The translations under genes and the position numbers were made by a program. DNA of 64,000 nt, taken from positions 62,001-126,000 of the forward strand of contig NZ_BNCK01000008.1 in assembly GCF_014656435.1 (NCBI RefSeq). Direction: 5' to 3'. Positions within the stretch are counted from its first letter, which is position 1; each line of letters starts with the position of its first letter. Shown in pieces: positions 18,852 through 28,520 of this stretch. The stretch is from Thalassotalea marina (lineage in GTDB: Bacteria > Pseudomonadota > Gammaproteobacteria > Enterobacterales > Alteromonadaceae). A model generated the notes under the pieces. The model worked only from the letters and a program-made list of their open reading frames with translations, was not told the origin of the DNA and did not search any database.

Positions 18852-19073
18852 TTAACCTATGCCTTGGCTTTCCCATATAAATTGGATAACGCCTTTAGCA
18901 ATAAAGCCAGCACAACCTAGAAACAATACGAAATAAACAACGTATTGCCCCATTTTAGGAACATCATTTTTCTTCATAACGTCATTGATAGATAACCCTA
19001 TGAAAACAAAAATAAATAAAAAGAATAAATTTAAGCCAATAGCTTCAATTAACGCAAAATGTTCAGCAAGCAT
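18852..19073 (-). CDS. DUF2788 small membrane protein
   Basis: 73-residue protein with two hydrophobic helices (about residues 12-28 and 46-64) separated by the polar segment NDVMKKNDVPKMGQY. This matches the DUF2788 family, found beside ybfE/ybfF in related marine genera. Function unknown. It is followed four bases later by ybfE, so both are probably translated from one message. Confidence 0.75.
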   Translation of the reverse strand: MLAEHFALIEAIGLNLFFLFIFVFIGLSINDVMKKNDVPKMGQYVVYFVLFLGCAGFIAKGVIQFIWESQGIG

Positions 19074-19186
19074 AATTCACCATAAAAATTTCAGGCGCGA
19101 CTATAGCATATCGCCAATACAATGCGCAGCCCTTTTTAACATATAAAATGTTGCATATGCAATTAAATTGCTAAAAAGTTGCACTT

Positions 19187-19954
19187 TTATTGATCTAGAA
19201 GAAAGTCTAATAATATTTTATTAAAGGCTACCGTTTTCTCAGCATGCAACCAATGACCTGCGCCTTGAATGATCTTGGCTTTGGCGTGAGGAAAGAGTTG
19301 GTTGATTTTTGCTCTGTGTTCGCTGGTTATATAATTTGATTCACCTCCTTTAATAAAAAGGGTAGGTGAGTTAAAAGTGCTATTGCCTTGATATGCTGTC
19401 ATGATTTGGCTATAGCCTTGCGTTAGATAGTCGAGGTTACATTTAAATGCAAAACCTTGCTCAGTTTTGGTGAGGTTACGTAATAAGAATTGTCTTACAC
19501 TAGGCGTTTCAACGTATTGAGCTAATGTTTTGTCGGCATCAGTTCTGCTTTTTATTGCCGCTAAATCGATAGCATTTAGTCCCGCAAAAATTTGCTCATG
19601 ATGTGCTGAGTACTGCACTGGGGCAATATCCGCAACAGCAAGTTTATTTACTCTGGCTGGGTGCTCTAGCGCTAATTGCATCGCTATTTTTCCGCCCATT
19701 GAATGGCCCAAAACATGCGCTTTATCAATGTTTAGCGAGTCCATAGTGTCGATAATGTCTTGTGCTAATTCATCATAGTGCATATCAGGTAAATGAACTG
19801 AGTTTCCATGGTTGCGTACATCGACATTGGTCACAGTAAAATGGCTGGCCATAGGTTTAGCCACCATGTTGAGGTTTTCTAAACTACCCAAAAGGCCATG
19901 AATTAATAATAAGTGTGGACCTTGTCCCTGCTGAACATGATGTAAAGTTGCCAT
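19187..19954 (-). CDS. ybfF: YbfF-type alpha/beta hydrolase (esterase)
   Basis: Cytosolic esterase; E. coli YbfF hydrolyses short acyl esters and acyl-CoA thioesters in vitro. 255 residues from the ATG at 19954 (MATLHHVQQGQGPHLLLIHG); the frame is open a further 70 codons upstream but that would run into seqA and matches no family N terminus. The oxyanion region is LLIHGLLGSLEN, the nucleophile elbow VLGHSMGGKIAMQLA, and the catalytic histidine lies in QGAGHWLHAEKT near the end. It is divergent from seqA, as in E. coli. Confidence 0.92.
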   Translation of the reverse strand: MATLHHVQQGQGPHLLLIHGLLGSLENLNMVAKPMASHFTVTNVDVRNHGNSVHLPDMHYDELAQDIIDTMDSLNIDKAHVLGHSMGGKIAMQLALEHPARVNKLAVADIAPVQYSAHHEQIFAGLNAIDLAAIKSRTDADKTLAQYVETPSVRQFLLRNLTKTEQGFAFKCNLDYLTQGYSQIMTAYQGNSTFNSPTLFIKGGESNYITSEHRAKINQLFPHAKAKIIQGAGHWLHAEKTVAFNKILLDFLLDQ

Positions 19955-20109
19955 AAAAGAATTGTAATAAAAATTTGATTTGAATTTGCTGGTAATGGTG
20001 TCGATTATACTGAATTTACCCAAAGAAGCTAAATTGTTATAGAGACTTAACGGTAAGGTCAGTATAATCTCGTCGAAAAAATTTAATGTAAGAATGTAAG
20101 GTTGTTTAG

Positions 20110-20661
20110 ATGAAACATATCGAAATTGATGAAGACTTATATCAGTATTTAGCTTCGCAAACACAATTTATTGGTGAAAGTGCCTCATCTATCTTACGTC
20201 GCTTGTTGTCACTGCCGGGTTCTCAAACCGAATCAGTGACTAAAAAATCTTCTGAAATTACAAAAACGTTTACTGTAGATGAACAAGAAAAGCCCGCTGA
20301 GAAAGTTGCCGCTACAGCGAATAAAGCTAATGTTTTTGACGTGATAAACAAAGAAGAGTTGTCTATGCAACGTGGTGTTGTTGGACGATTTTTATTGTTA
20401 CTGTCTGCTCTTCAACGTGTCCACGGTGACGACTTTGCTGTTGTTTTAGATATTCGTGGGCGTGACCGTTTGTATTTTGCTCAAAGTGAAAAGGAACTAT
20501 CAGAATCTGGCAGTAGTACTAAGCCACGTCAAATTCCAGAAAGCCCTTATTGGGTTATTACCAACTCAAATACAACGCGTAAAAAAATGATGATAACCGA
20601 GGTTGCAAAAGCCCTTGATTATTCAGATCAACAGATTGAAAAAATTAGAGATTTACTATAG
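20110..20661 (+). CDS. seqA: Replication initiation negative modulator SeqA
   Basis: Binds hemimethylated GATC pairs, sequesters oriC after initiation and organises new DNA; this implies Dam methylation in the host. 183 residues (E. coli 181). The N-terminal oligomerisation part is [20 protein letters not shown] with [11 protein letters not shown] variable linker (about 45-75) leads to the C-terminal DNA-binding domain (about 75-183), which has [22 protein letters not shown] and [15 protein letters not shown]. pgm follows 18 bases later, the conserved seqA-pgm pair. Confidence 0.97.
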   Translation: MKHIEIDEDLYQYLASQTQFIGESASSILRRLLSLPGSQTESVTKKSSEITKTFTVDEQEKPAEKVAATANKANVFDVINKEELSMQRGVVGRFLLLLSALQRVHGDDFAVVLDIRGRDRLYFAQSEKELSESGSSTKPRQIPESPYWVITNSNTTRKKMMITEVAKALDYSDQQIEKIRDLL

Positions 20662-20679
20662 TTCATAAAAAGGAAACTT

Positions 20680-22326
20680 ATGTCTGTACATCCGCACGCA
20701 GGGCAACCTGCACGACCAGAAGATATCGATAACATTGCGCAATTAGTAAGCCATTATTATATAAAACAGCCCAATGTTGCTACGCAATCACAACGTGTAA
20801 GCTTTGGCACTTCAGGTCACAGGGGGAGTGCATTTAAAAGTAGCTTTAACGAACATCATATAGTAGCCATATGTCAGGCTGTTGCTGAATACAGAACCGA
20901 ACAAGGTTACAAAGGCCCGCTTTATTTAGGCAAAGATACACATGCTTTGTCTGAGCCAGCCTTTGCAACCGCGCTTAGCGTATTAGTAGCCAACAATGTA
21001 CCTGTGGTGATTCAAGAAGATTTAGGGTTTACACCTACACCTGTTATTTCACGCCTGATCATTGCATACAATGCTAATAATGATTCATTTGCCGATGGGC
21101 TTATCATTACCCCTTCACACAATCCACCTTCTGATGGTGGTATTAAATATAACCCTCCACATGGTGGACCCGCTGAAGGCGAAGTAACTAAACGTATTGA
21201 AAAACGTGCTAACGATATTATTCATAAAGGCATGTTGGAAGCTAGGCAGGCCATTTATGAAGATGCACTTGCATCAGAATTAGTGACTAAACAAGACTTT
21301 ATTGGCTTTTATGTGGATGAGCTAGACAAAGTTTTGGATATGCGATCAATAGCTGAGGCAAAAATTAAAATAGGTGTCGATCCATTAGGAGGTTCAGGCA
21401 TCGATTATTGGCCTAGAATTGCTGCTAAATATGATTTAGATTTAACCGTTGTCAACCCAAAGGTTGATGCCAGTTTTGCTTTTATGCCGTTAGATAAAGA
21501 CGGCAAAATCCGCATGGATTGTTCATCGGCTTATGCGATGGCAGGTTTGATCGCCTTAAAAGATGAGTTTGATATTGCGGTTGGCAATGACCCTGATTTT
21601 GATCGTCATGGCATAGTGACTAAAGCGGGTGGTTTGATGAATCCGAACCACTTTTTGGCTGTAGCAATTCATTACTTAATGACGCACAGAAGTTGGCCAA
21701 GCTCCTGTAAAATAGGTAAAACCTTAGTTTCTAGCTCAATAATCGATCGCGTAGCGAACTTATTGGATAAACCATTGTCTGAAGTTCCTGTGGGTTTCAA
21801 ATGGTTTGTTGATGGCCTGCATTCGAGTGAATACGCTTTTGGCGGTGAAGAAAGTGCAGGGGCTTCATTTATCGCCAAAGATGGCAGTTGTTGGACGACA
21901 GATAAAGACGGTTTTATTATGGCGTTATTAGCGGCTGAAATTGTCGCAGTAACAGGTAAAGACCCTTATCAGTATTATCAAGAACTTGCCAAGCAATTGG
22001 GTGAACCAATTTATGGTAGAGTTGAAGCTGTCGCTAGTTTTGAGCAAAAGCAGGTGTTTACGCGTTTAAATGCCGAAGATATCTCTGCTACCGAACTAGC
22101 AGGAGAGGCAATCGAACAGAAAGTCACTCATGCCACAGGAAATGGTGCAGCTATTGGTGGAATTAAAGTGATATCTGCCAATGGTTGGTTTGCTGCTAGG
22201 CCTTCTGGCACCGAAGATATTTATAAAATATACGCAGAGAGTTTTATTGATAAAGCACATTTAGATCAAATAATTCTTGACGCACAAGCAATTGTCTACG
22301 ATATTTTTAGTAGAGATGGCTTGTAA
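20680..22326 (+). CDS. pgm: Phosphoglucomutase (alpha-D-glucose phosphate-specific)
   Basis: Interconverts glucose 1-phosphate and glucose 6-phosphate, feeding UDP-glucose and glycogen metabolism. 548 residues (E. coli 546). Motifs in order: substrate-entry FGTSGHRGSAF (about 42-52), catalytic serine loop ITPSHNPPSDGGIKYNPPHG with Ser146, metal loop DPDFDRHG (about 306-313), sugar-binding GGEESAGAS, and the phosphate-binding RPSGTEDIYKIYAE near the C terminus. It forms a pair with seqA. No anomalies. Confidence 0.97.
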   Translation: MSVHPHAGQPARPEDIDNIAQLVSHYYIKQPNVATQSQRVSFGTSGHRGSAFKSSFNEHHIVAICQAVAEYRTEQGYKGPLYLGKDTHALSEPAFATALSVLVANNVPVVIQEDLGFTPTPVISRLIIAYNANNDSFADGLIITPSHNPPSDGGIKYNPPHGGPAEGEVTKRIEKRANDIIHKGMLEARQAIYEDALASELVTKQDFIGFYVDELDKVLDMRSIAEAKIKIGVDPLGGSGIDYWPRIAAKYDLDLTVVNPKVDASFAFMPLDKDGKIRMDCSSAYAMAGLIALKDEFDIAVGNDPDFDRHGIVTKAGGLMNPNHFLAVAIHYLMTHRSWPSSCKIGKTLVSSSIIDRVANLLDKPLSEVPVGFKWFVDGLHSSEYAFGGEESAGASFIAKDGSCWTTDKDGFIMALLAAEIVAVTGKDPYQYYQELAKQLGEPIYGRVEAVASFEQKQVFTRLNAEDISATELAGEAIEQKVTHATGNGAAIGGIKVISANGWFAARPSGTEDIYKIYAESFIDKAHLDQIILDAQAIVYDIFSRDGL

Positions 22327-22418
22327 TTTAAATAATTGATTTTTAACTAACTTAACTATTTACCAAGGAGGGTGTGTAGTAATTTTGATGTCATTGCTGT
22401 AGGAGAAATTACTCGTAT

Positions 22419-23162
22419 ATGCCTCATCGTCAATATATGCATCGTCCAACTGTGATCAAAGACCTCACTGTACTTGTGGTGGTTAACTTGATCTTCTTTT
22501 TTGCCTTCATGAATTTTGATGTTCTTGAGTCGCTGTATCAATTTTCTCGCGACTATGAACATTTTGAAGTTGATGAAATTATTCCTTTGGGTATTACCGT
22601 CGCCATTAGCTTTTTAATTTTTAGCTATCGCCGTATTAAAGAACTTGGGTTAATGGCACAAACATTAGAGCATATGTCTTTATTGGACCCACTGACAGGC
22701 TTACCTAATCGACGCGCAGGACAAATTAGCTTGGTAACTTGGTGTGATTTAGCGAATGAAAAAGGCCAAGATTTTGCTATATATCAAATCGACCTCGATA
22801 ACTTTAAAAAAATCAATGATATGTATGGGCAAATGGTGGGTGACGACGTATTGAAGTTAGTGGCTCAACGGGTGGGTAATAATTTACCTGAAGGTGCACT
22901 ATTGTGTCGTTGGTTAGATGATAATTTTATCGTTGTGGCTAACGTAACAACGAAAAAAACACCTGCTGAATTTGCATTAGAATTACAACAACTGATCAGT
23001 AAACAAATTATGACAGCAACGGTGGATCTGACGTGTTGTATTGGTTTTAGCCTCTACCAAAAAGGGCATATCGTTGAAGACATCCTTCATGATGTTGAAG
23101 ATGCTTTGGCCGTTGCCAAACACAGAGGTGAGAACAATATTCACGGTCATGTAACTGCCTAG
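22419..23162 (+). CDS. Membrane GGDEF-domain protein with degenerate active site
   Basis: 247 residues: two membrane helices (about 14-32 and 47-64), a short signalling helix, then a GGDEF-fold domain (about 85-245) that begins with the normal DPLTGLPNRRAG and has the strand DFAIYQIDLDNFKKINDMYG. The catalytic signature is not GGDEF: at the expected place the protein reads CRWLDDNFIVV, so both glycines and the glutamate are lost. Such domains normally do not make cyclic di-GMP and may serve as nucleotide sensors or scaffolds. No RxxD inhibitory site is seen. The ATG has AGGAG 13 bases upstream, rather far. It stands alone between pgm and astE. Confidence 0.82.
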   Translation: MPHRQYMHRPTVIKDLTVLVVVNLIFFFAFMNFDVLESLYQFSRDYEHFEVDEIIPLGITVAISFLIFSYRRIKELGLMAQTLEHMSLLDPLTGLPNRRAGQISLVTWCDLANEKGQDFAIYQIDLDNFKKINDMYGQMVGDDVLKLVAQRVGNNLPEGALLCRWLDDNFIVVANVTTKKTPAEFALELQQLISKQIMTATVDLTCCIGFSLYQKGHIVEDILHDVEDALAVAKHRGENNIHGHVTA

Positions 23163-23175
23163 CATTTAACAAACA

Positions 23176-23205
23176 GTAAGCGTGGATAGAATATTTCACG
23201 CTTAC
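23176..23205 (+). terminator. Probable terminator after the GGDEF-like gene
   Basis: GTAAGCGTG (23176-23184) and CACGCTTAC (23197-23205) pair perfectly around a 12-base loop. The tail is CTAAAAAATATTTTT, so the T run is delayed and the call is tentative. Confidence 0.5.
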
Positions 23206-23258
23206 CTAAAAAATATTTTTCGACAAACTGCCATTTAGTTACCAAATTATCTTACAAT

Positions 23259-24374
23259 ATGTGCCATTGTTTCCTTGAAGAAGAAAATGGTTTGGGTAAC
23301 TTACAGCAGCAATTACAATCAACAGGTGACTTTCTATCAATCTCTCGTGAACATCCTTGGTCACTTCCTGAAACTTTCCAATTTGAAATTACACACAGCG
23401 CTTCTGGCAACAAGAGCATTGCCAAAGTATTAGAAACAGGCATCATAGTTTTTGAACCACTAACGCAAACGTCTACACAAGATATTGTTTTATCATGTGG
23501 CGTGCACGGTAATGAAACTGCGCCCATTGAAATATGTGCCGAGTTAGTGCAAAAACTCATTTTAGGTGAATTGCCATTAGCACAGCGTGTGTTGTTTATT
23601 TTTGGTAATCCAGCATCGATGAACGTCGCTCAACGTTTTGTTGAAGAGAACATGAATCGCTTATTTTCAGGCGGCCATTCTATTGACCAAGGTCAGGGAG
23701 TAGGGTTGATCAATAAAGAGCGAGAGCGTGCTTTATTGCTAGAAAACACCGTTAGAGCATTTTTTCAACAAGGCACCGAGCTTGGTAATAGCCGAGAACG
23801 CATGCATTACGATTTGCATACCGCTATTCGCGGTGCAAAATATGACAAATTTGCTGTTTATCCGTTTCTGCATGGAAAACCAAGAAAACCAGAACAACTG
23901 CAATTTTTACTAGCTTGTGGTGTTAATACCATCTTGTTATCAAACTCACCAACAACAACATTTAGTTATTTTTCTTCCAATGAATTTGCTGCCGATGCTT
24001 TTACTGTTGAGTTAGGTAAGGTCAGGCCATTTGGCGAAAATGATATGTCACAATTTGAACAAGTAAAAACAACCTTAACACGACTTGTATCAGGTGAAGA
24101 TTTACAGTTAAAAGCATTTGATGAAGCTGACTTTCATATTTTCACCGTGGCGCAAGTGATCAATCGTCACCATGAAAATTTCACCTTAAATTTTGCTGAT
24201 GATGCACCAAACTTTACTGACTTTACAAAAGGTTATGTGCTTGCGATTGATGGTGAAAATGAAATCAAAGCGCAACAAGACGGCGAAGCCATTATTTTTC
24301 CAAATGCCAAAGTTGCTATTGGTCAACGAGCATTGCTAACCGTTGTTCCTTCAGCATTAAATAGTGAAATTTAG
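23259..24374 (+). CDS. astE: Succinylglutamate desuccinylase AstE
   Basis: Zinc hydrolase, last step of the AST arginine-degradation pathway, splitting N-succinylglutamate to succinate and glutamate. 371 residues (E. coli 322). The zinc site is GVHGNETAPIE (His83, Glu86) with a third ligand in HYDLHTAIRG; the catalytic Glu is in AFTVELGKVRPFG. The extra length is at the N terminus: the ATG at 23259 gives a cysteine-containing lead (MCHCFLEEEN), and a TTG at 23292 would give a start closer to the family. No other ast genes are nearby, so the pathway must be completed elsewhere, as is common in this order. Confidence 0.88.
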   Translation: MCHCFLEEENGLGNLQQQLQSTGDFLSISREHPWSLPETFQFEITHSASGNKSIAKVLETGIIVFEPLTQTSTQDIVLSCGVHGNETAPIEICAELVQKLILGELPLAQRVLFIFGNPASMNVAQRFVEENMNRLFSGGHSIDQGQGVGLINKERERALLLENTVRAFFQQGTELGNSRERMHYDLHTAIRGAKYDKFAVYPFLHGKPRKPEQLQFLLACGVNTILLSNSPTTTFSYFSSNEFAADAFTVELGKVRPFGENDMSQFEQVKTTLTRLVSGEDLQLKAFDEADFHIFTVAQVINRHHENFTLNFADDAPNFTDFTKGYVLAIDGENEIKAQQDGEAIIFPNAKVAIGQRALLTVVPSALNSEI

Positions 24375-24397
24375 CACGTTTATATTTAGCGCTAGAT

Positions 24398-24664
24398 AAA
24401 AGTTTACAAGGGCTGCCTTGAACAAACACTTTATAGATTAAGATCAAAAATAAGTGAACATATTAGTTTACACTTAGCTAAAAGTTTACGTTAAGGTTAA
24501 CTGCTATTCCTTGCATTACAGTTAACGTAAAGGTAAAGTTCAGGCAGCAATAATTTATATAACAACGCATCAAATCTTTAATTGTCTAACGCAAACAAGC
24601 ACTATACTTGTGGCTAGACGTTTAAAGATTTCCTTGTTTCAAGGGCACTACATAAGAGAAGGCT
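24398..24664 (+). promoter_or_regulatory. Upstream regulatory region of the bkd operon
   Basis: Holds a 10-bp inverted pair, TTTACGTTAA (24485-24494) and TTAACGTAAA (24522-24531), centres 37 bases apart, and repeated GTTTAC elements at about 24402, 24466 and 24484. A weak promoter, TTGTCT (24582) and TATACT (24603) with a 15-base spacer, lies downstream of the pair. The ACGT-centred halves recall the sites of MerR-type LiuR regulators of branched-chain amino acid catabolism; that link is inference from memory of the motif. Confidence 0.5.
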
Positions 24665-25849
24665 ATGAATACTGATATTTACAAAGAAAGCCCGGTTGTC
24701 CATACCGCAGCTTTTATTGATGGTCATTCAGTTGAAATCCCCATCCTCAAGATTTTACAACAAGATGGCACTGTTTATGACGGTGCAGAACTTCCAGAGA
24801 TTAACCAAGAACACGCGGTAAAAATGTATCAAGCGCTAGCTTTTCACCGTGTGTTAGACGAGCGCATGATTGCCGCACAACGCCAAGGACGAATCAGCTT
24901 TTACATGGCTGCGCTTGGTGAAGAAGCTGCCAGTGTAGGTGGCGCAGCGGGTCTTGAACCACAAGACATGATCATGGCGCAATATCGTGAACAAGGCGCG
25001 CTAATCTACCGTGGCTTTTCGCTTGAAAACTTTATGAACCAAATGTTTTCAAATGAAAAAGATCTTGGTAAAGGCCGTCAAATGCCAATTCATTACGGCA
25101 GTAATGAATTAAACTACATGACGATTTCCTCTCCTTTGGGTACACAAATTCCACAAGCTGCTGGTTATGCATATGGCCAAAGACTTCAAGGGCAACCTGC
25201 AGTGACTATGTGTTACTTTGGCGAAGGTGCTGCGTCTGAAGGTGATTTTCATGCTGGCTTAAATATGGCAGCAGTGCATCAGTGCCCAACAATCTTCTTC
25301 TGCCGTAATAACGGTTATGCGATTTCAACACCATCTGAAGAGCAGTATGTTGGTAATGGTATTGCCTCTCGTGGTGTCGGTTATGGTATTAAAACCATTC
25401 GTATTGACGGTAATGACATTTTGGCTGTGTTAAAGGCGGTGCAATTAGCACGTGCTTACGCATTAGAAGAAAACAAGCCGGTGATCATTGAAGCAATGTC
25501 TTATCGTTTAGGTGCTCACTCTACATCGGATGACCCAACAGGCTACCGTACTAAAGAAGAAGAGGCCAAATGGCACGCTCACGATCCAATTTCACGCATG
25601 AAGTCTTGGATGTTGGCGCAAGGGTGGTGGAGTGAAGAGCAAGAAACTGCACTTTTTGAAAAACTACGTGAAGAAATTTTAGCAGCAGTAAAAGTGGCTG
25701 AAAAAATTGATAAGCCACCTGTAGAAGATCTTGTTTCTGATGTTTATGACCAAGTGCCGCAGCATTTGCAAAAGCAATTGGATGATTTAAAACTTCATAT
25801 TAAAAAATATCCCGAAGCCTATCCGTTTACTGCTGGGAGAATTAAATAA
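24665..25849 (+). CDS. bkdA1: Branched-chain 2-oxoacid dehydrogenase E1 alpha
   Basis: Thiamine diphosphate-dependent decarboxylase subunit of the complex that converts the 2-oxoacids of Val, Leu and Ile to acyl-CoA. 394 residues. The diphosphate-binding motif runs from [15 protein letters not shown] to [12 protein letters not shown]; the regulatory-loop region [21 protein letters not shown] is of the BCKDH type. The N-terminal 60 residues (with [19 protein letters not shown]) also match BCKDH rather than pyruvate dehydrogenase. Its stop codon overlaps the ATG of the E1 beta gene by one base. The operon lacks an E3 gene, so lipoamide dehydrogenase must come from elsewhere. Confidence 0.93.
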   Translation: MNTDIYKESPVVHTAAFIDGHSVEIPILKILQQDGTVYDGAELPEINQEHAVKMYQALAFHRVLDERMIAAQRQGRISFYMAALGEEAASVGGAAGLEPQDMIMAQYREQGALIYRGFSLENFMNQMFSNEKDLGKGRQMPIHYGSNELNYMTISSPLGTQIPQAAGYAYGQRLQGQPAVTMCYFGEGAASEGDFHAGLNMAAVHQCPTIFFCRNNGYAISTPSEEQYVGNGIASRGVGYGIKTIRIDGNDILAVLKAVQLARAYALEENKPVIIEAMSYRLGAHSTSDDPTGYRTKEEEAKWHAHDPISRMKSWMLAQGWWSEEQETALFEKLREEILAAVKVAEKIDKPPVEDLVSDVYDQVPQHLQKQLDDLKLHIKKYPEAYPFTAGRIK

Positions 25850-26826
25850 TGGCACAAATGAACTTATTACAGGCAATCAATAACGCCTTAGACATTGCCA
25901 TGGCAGAAAACGACAGTGCTGTGTGTTTTGGTGAAGATGTTGGCCATTTTGGTGGTGTATTTAGAGCAACCAGTGGTTTACAAGAAAAATACGGTAAAAC
26001 GCGCTGTTTTAACACACCATTAGTTGAGCAAGGCATTATCGGTTTTGCCAATGGTTTAGCGGCGCAAGGCAGTACACCAATTGCTGAAATTCAGTTTGCC
26101 GATTACATTTTCCCTGCTTTTGACCAAATTGTTAACGAGTCGGCAAAATTCAGATACCGCAGTGGTAATGAATTTAATGTGGGCAAGTTAACCATTCGTA
26201 CACCATACGGTGGTGGTATCGCAGGTGGCTTGTATCACAGTCAATCACCTGAAGCATATTTTGCTCACACGCCAGGTTTGAAAATAGTTGTGCCACGTAA
26301 CCCATATCAAGCAAAGGGTTTGTTGTTGGCCTCTATTCGTGATGATAACCCAGTGGTATTTTTTGAACCTAAGCGCTTATATCGTGCATCAGTAGGTGAA
26401 GTACCAACTGAAGATTACCAATTGCCAATAGGCAAAGCTGAAGTGGTACAACAAGGTAGCGATATTACGTTACTTGCTTGGGGCGCTCAGATGGAGATTA
26501 TCGAAAAAGCGGCGGAAATGGCGAAAAAAGACGGTATTTCATGTGAAATTATCGACTTAAGAACTATTTTACCTTGGGACGTTGAAACGGTTGCTAGCTC
26601 GGTAATGAAAACCGGACGTTTATTAATATCGCAAGAAGCGCCATTAACTGCTGGTTTTGCAAGTGAAATTGCAGCAACTATTCAGAGTGAATGTTTCTTA
26701 CACTTAGAATCGCCAATAGCACGCGTTTGTGGATTAGATACACCATACCCACTAGCACTTGAAAAAGAACACGCGGCTGATCACTTAAAAGTGTATGAAG
26801 CGATTAAAAATAGCGTAAATTACTAG
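25849..26826 (+). CDS. bkdA2: Branched-chain 2-oxoacid dehydrogenase E1 beta
   Basis: Second subunit of the alpha2beta2 E1 enzyme. 325 residues, the usual length. Seen: N-terminal [32 protein letters not shown], cofactor-contacting [18 protein letters not shown], the [18 protein letters not shown] segment, and a C-terminal transketolase-like domain with [12 protein letters not shown] and [14 protein letters not shown]. It overlaps E1 alpha by one base (TAATG) and is followed nine bases later by the E2 gene. Confidence 0.94.
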   Translation: MAQMNLLQAINNALDIAMAENDSAVCFGEDVGHFGGVFRATSGLQEKYGKTRCFNTPLVEQGIIGFANGLAAQGSTPIAEIQFADYIFPAFDQIVNESAKFRYRSGNEFNVGKLTIRTPYGGGIAGGLYHSQSPEAYFAHTPGLKIVVPRNPYQAKGLLLASIRDDNPVVFFEPKRLYRASVGEVPTEDYQLPIGKAEVVQQGSDITLLAWGAQMEIIEKAAEMAKKDGISCEIIDLRTILPWDVETVASSVMKTGRLLISQEAPLTAGFASEIAATIQSECFLHLESPIARVCGLDTPYPLALEKEHAADHLKVYEAIKNSVNY

Positions 26827-26835
26827 GACATTAAC

Positions 26836-28392
26836 ATGAGCATTGATTTTATTTTACCCGATATTGGTGAAGGTATCGTTGAATGTGAGCTGGTGGAATG
26901 GCTAGTAAAAGAAGGTGATCGCATCGAAGAAGATCAACCTGTTGCTGACGTAATGACAGACAAAGCAATGGTACAAATTCCAGCGATGCATTCAGGTATT
27001 GTAGATAAACTTTATTATGCCAAAGGTGATATTGCTAAAGTACATGCGCCATTATTTGCCATGACGCCAGAAGGTGAGGCAGGATCAGAGTCTGCGCCTA
27101 GCGCCCCGGCTGCTGAACCAGCACAAGCACCTGTTGCAGCAGCAACAACGGGAACAATTATAGAAGACTTTATCTTGCCTGATATTGGCGAAGGTATTGT
27201 TGAATGTGAAGTAGTTGAATGGTTAGTTGCCGAAGGTGATGTTATTGAAGAAGATCAGCCCGTAGCTGATGTAATGACTGACAAAGCCATGGTACAAATT
27301 CCAGCAATGCATGCTGGTACCGTCGTTAAACTTCATTATGGTAAAGGTGAGATTGCTAAAGTACATGCACCATTATTTGCTTTAGAAAGAGCTTCAACAG
27401 GTGGTACTCCTGCTGCTACCCCAGTTGCTAAAGAAGAAACTCCAGCACCTGTTGCTGCCAAGGTAGAAAAGCCTGCACCTGTTGTTGCTAGCAATGAAAA
27501 AGTCGTCAATAAAAAAGCGGTTGCAAGCCCAGCTGTGCGCCGTGTTGCACGTGAGTTAGGCGTCAATATTCACCAAGTACCAGGTAGCGGTAAAAAAGGT
27601 CGTATTTTTAAAGAAGATGTTGTTGCGTTTAATGAGCAGGGCGCTCAACCTACAGCAGCGACTTCGTCAACACAAACAGCTGTTGGTGGTACCCGTGTTG
27701 AACCAATTCGTGGTGTAAAAGCTGCGATGGCAAAAGCAATGACAGCGTCTGTGTCTACCATCCCACACTTTACTTACTGCGAAGAAATTGACATGACGAA
27801 GTTAATTAAACTTCGTGGCGAATTAAAAGAAGTTTACGCTAAGCAAGACATTAAGCTCACCATGATGCCATTTTTCATGAAAGCAATGTCATTGGCGTTA
27901 AAGCAGTTTCCTGTGGTTAATTCTCAGCCTAATGAAGAGTGTACTGAGATCACTTATTTTGATGATCACAATATCGGCATGGCGGTTGACTCTAAAGTGG
28001 GTTTATTAGTACCCAATGTCAAACAGGTGCAAACTAAGTCAATTTTAGATTTAGCGCAAGATATTGCTCGCTTAACTGAAGGTGCTCGTTCTGGCCGTGT
28101 TGCCTCAGAAGACCTTAAAGGTGGAACTATCACGATTTCAAATATCGGTGCTATTGGTGGAACAGTTGCTACACCAATTATCAATAAGCCTGAATCTGCG
28201 ATTGTGGCTTTAGGTAAAGTGCAGCATTTACCGCGCTTTAATGATAAAGGTGAAGTTGAATCTCGTGCCATTATGCAAGTAAGTTGGTCTGGTGATCATC
28301 GTATTATTGATGGTGGTACAATTGCTAGGTTCTGTAATCTTTGGAAGTCTTTCCTAGAAGAGCCAACAAATATGCTTGTGCATATGAGCTAA
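26836..28392 (+). CDS. bkdB: Branched-chain 2-oxoacid dehydrogenase E2 with two lipoyl domains
   Basis: Dihydrolipoyl acyltransferase core of the complex. 518 residues. Two nearly identical lipoyl domains (about 2-77 and 111-185) carry the modified lysines in DVMTDKAMVQIPA at Lys43 and Lys150. Ala/Pro-rich linkers follow, then a peripheral-subunit-binding domain (about 232-268, ASPAVRRVARELGVNIHQV) and the catalytic domain (about 285-518) ending with the active-site histidine in SWSGDHRIIDGG (His488, Asp492). Single-lipoyl E2s are common for BCKDH; the doubled domain suggests tandem duplication within the gene. A terminator follows. Confidence 0.93.
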   Translation: MSIDFILPDIGEGIVECELVEWLVKEGDRIEEDQPVADVMTDKAMVQIPAMHSGIVDKLYYAKGDIAKVHAPLFAMTPEGEAGSESAPSAPAAEPAQAPVAAATTGTIIEDFILPDIGEGIVECEVVEWLVAEGDVIEEDQPVADVMTDKAMVQIPAMHAGTVVKLHYGKGEIAKVHAPLFALERASTGGTPAATPVAKEETPAPVAAKVEKPAPVVASNEKVVNKKAVASPAVRRVARELGVNIHQVPGSGKKGRIFKEDVVAFNEQGAQPTAATSSTQTAVGGTRVEPIRGVKAAMAKAMTASVSTIPHFTYCEEIDMTKLIKLRGELKEVYAKQDIKLTMMPFFMKAMSLALKQFPVVNSQPNEECTEITYFDDHNIGMAVDSKVGLLVPNVKQVQTKSILDLAQDIARLTEGARSGRVASEDLKGGTITISNIGAIGGTVATPIINKPESAIVALGKVQHLPRFNDKGEVESRAIMQVSWSGDHRIIDGGTIARFCNLWKSFLEEPTNMLVHMS

Positions 28393-28469
28393 AAAGATAA
28401 TTAACCTTAGCTTCGCATAAGCACTATTTCTTATAAAAACCTGAGGTTAACTAATCAAACACGTAAAAG

Positions 28470-28493
28470 CCCAGCGAGATGCTGGGTTTTTTT
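28470..28493 (+). terminator. Intrinsic terminator of the bkd operon
   Basis: CCCAGC (28470-28475) and GCTGGG (28481-28486) with loop GAGAT, followed by seven T. Confidence 0.88.
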
Positions 28494-28520
28494 ATACATG
28501 ATCGGGGATGTTCAGCGGTA

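Noticed and set aside
18848-19186. LexA box ahead of the ybfE run
   Set aside because: I saw no CTG-N10-CAG site; the LexA-regulated label from E. coli is not supported by this sequence.
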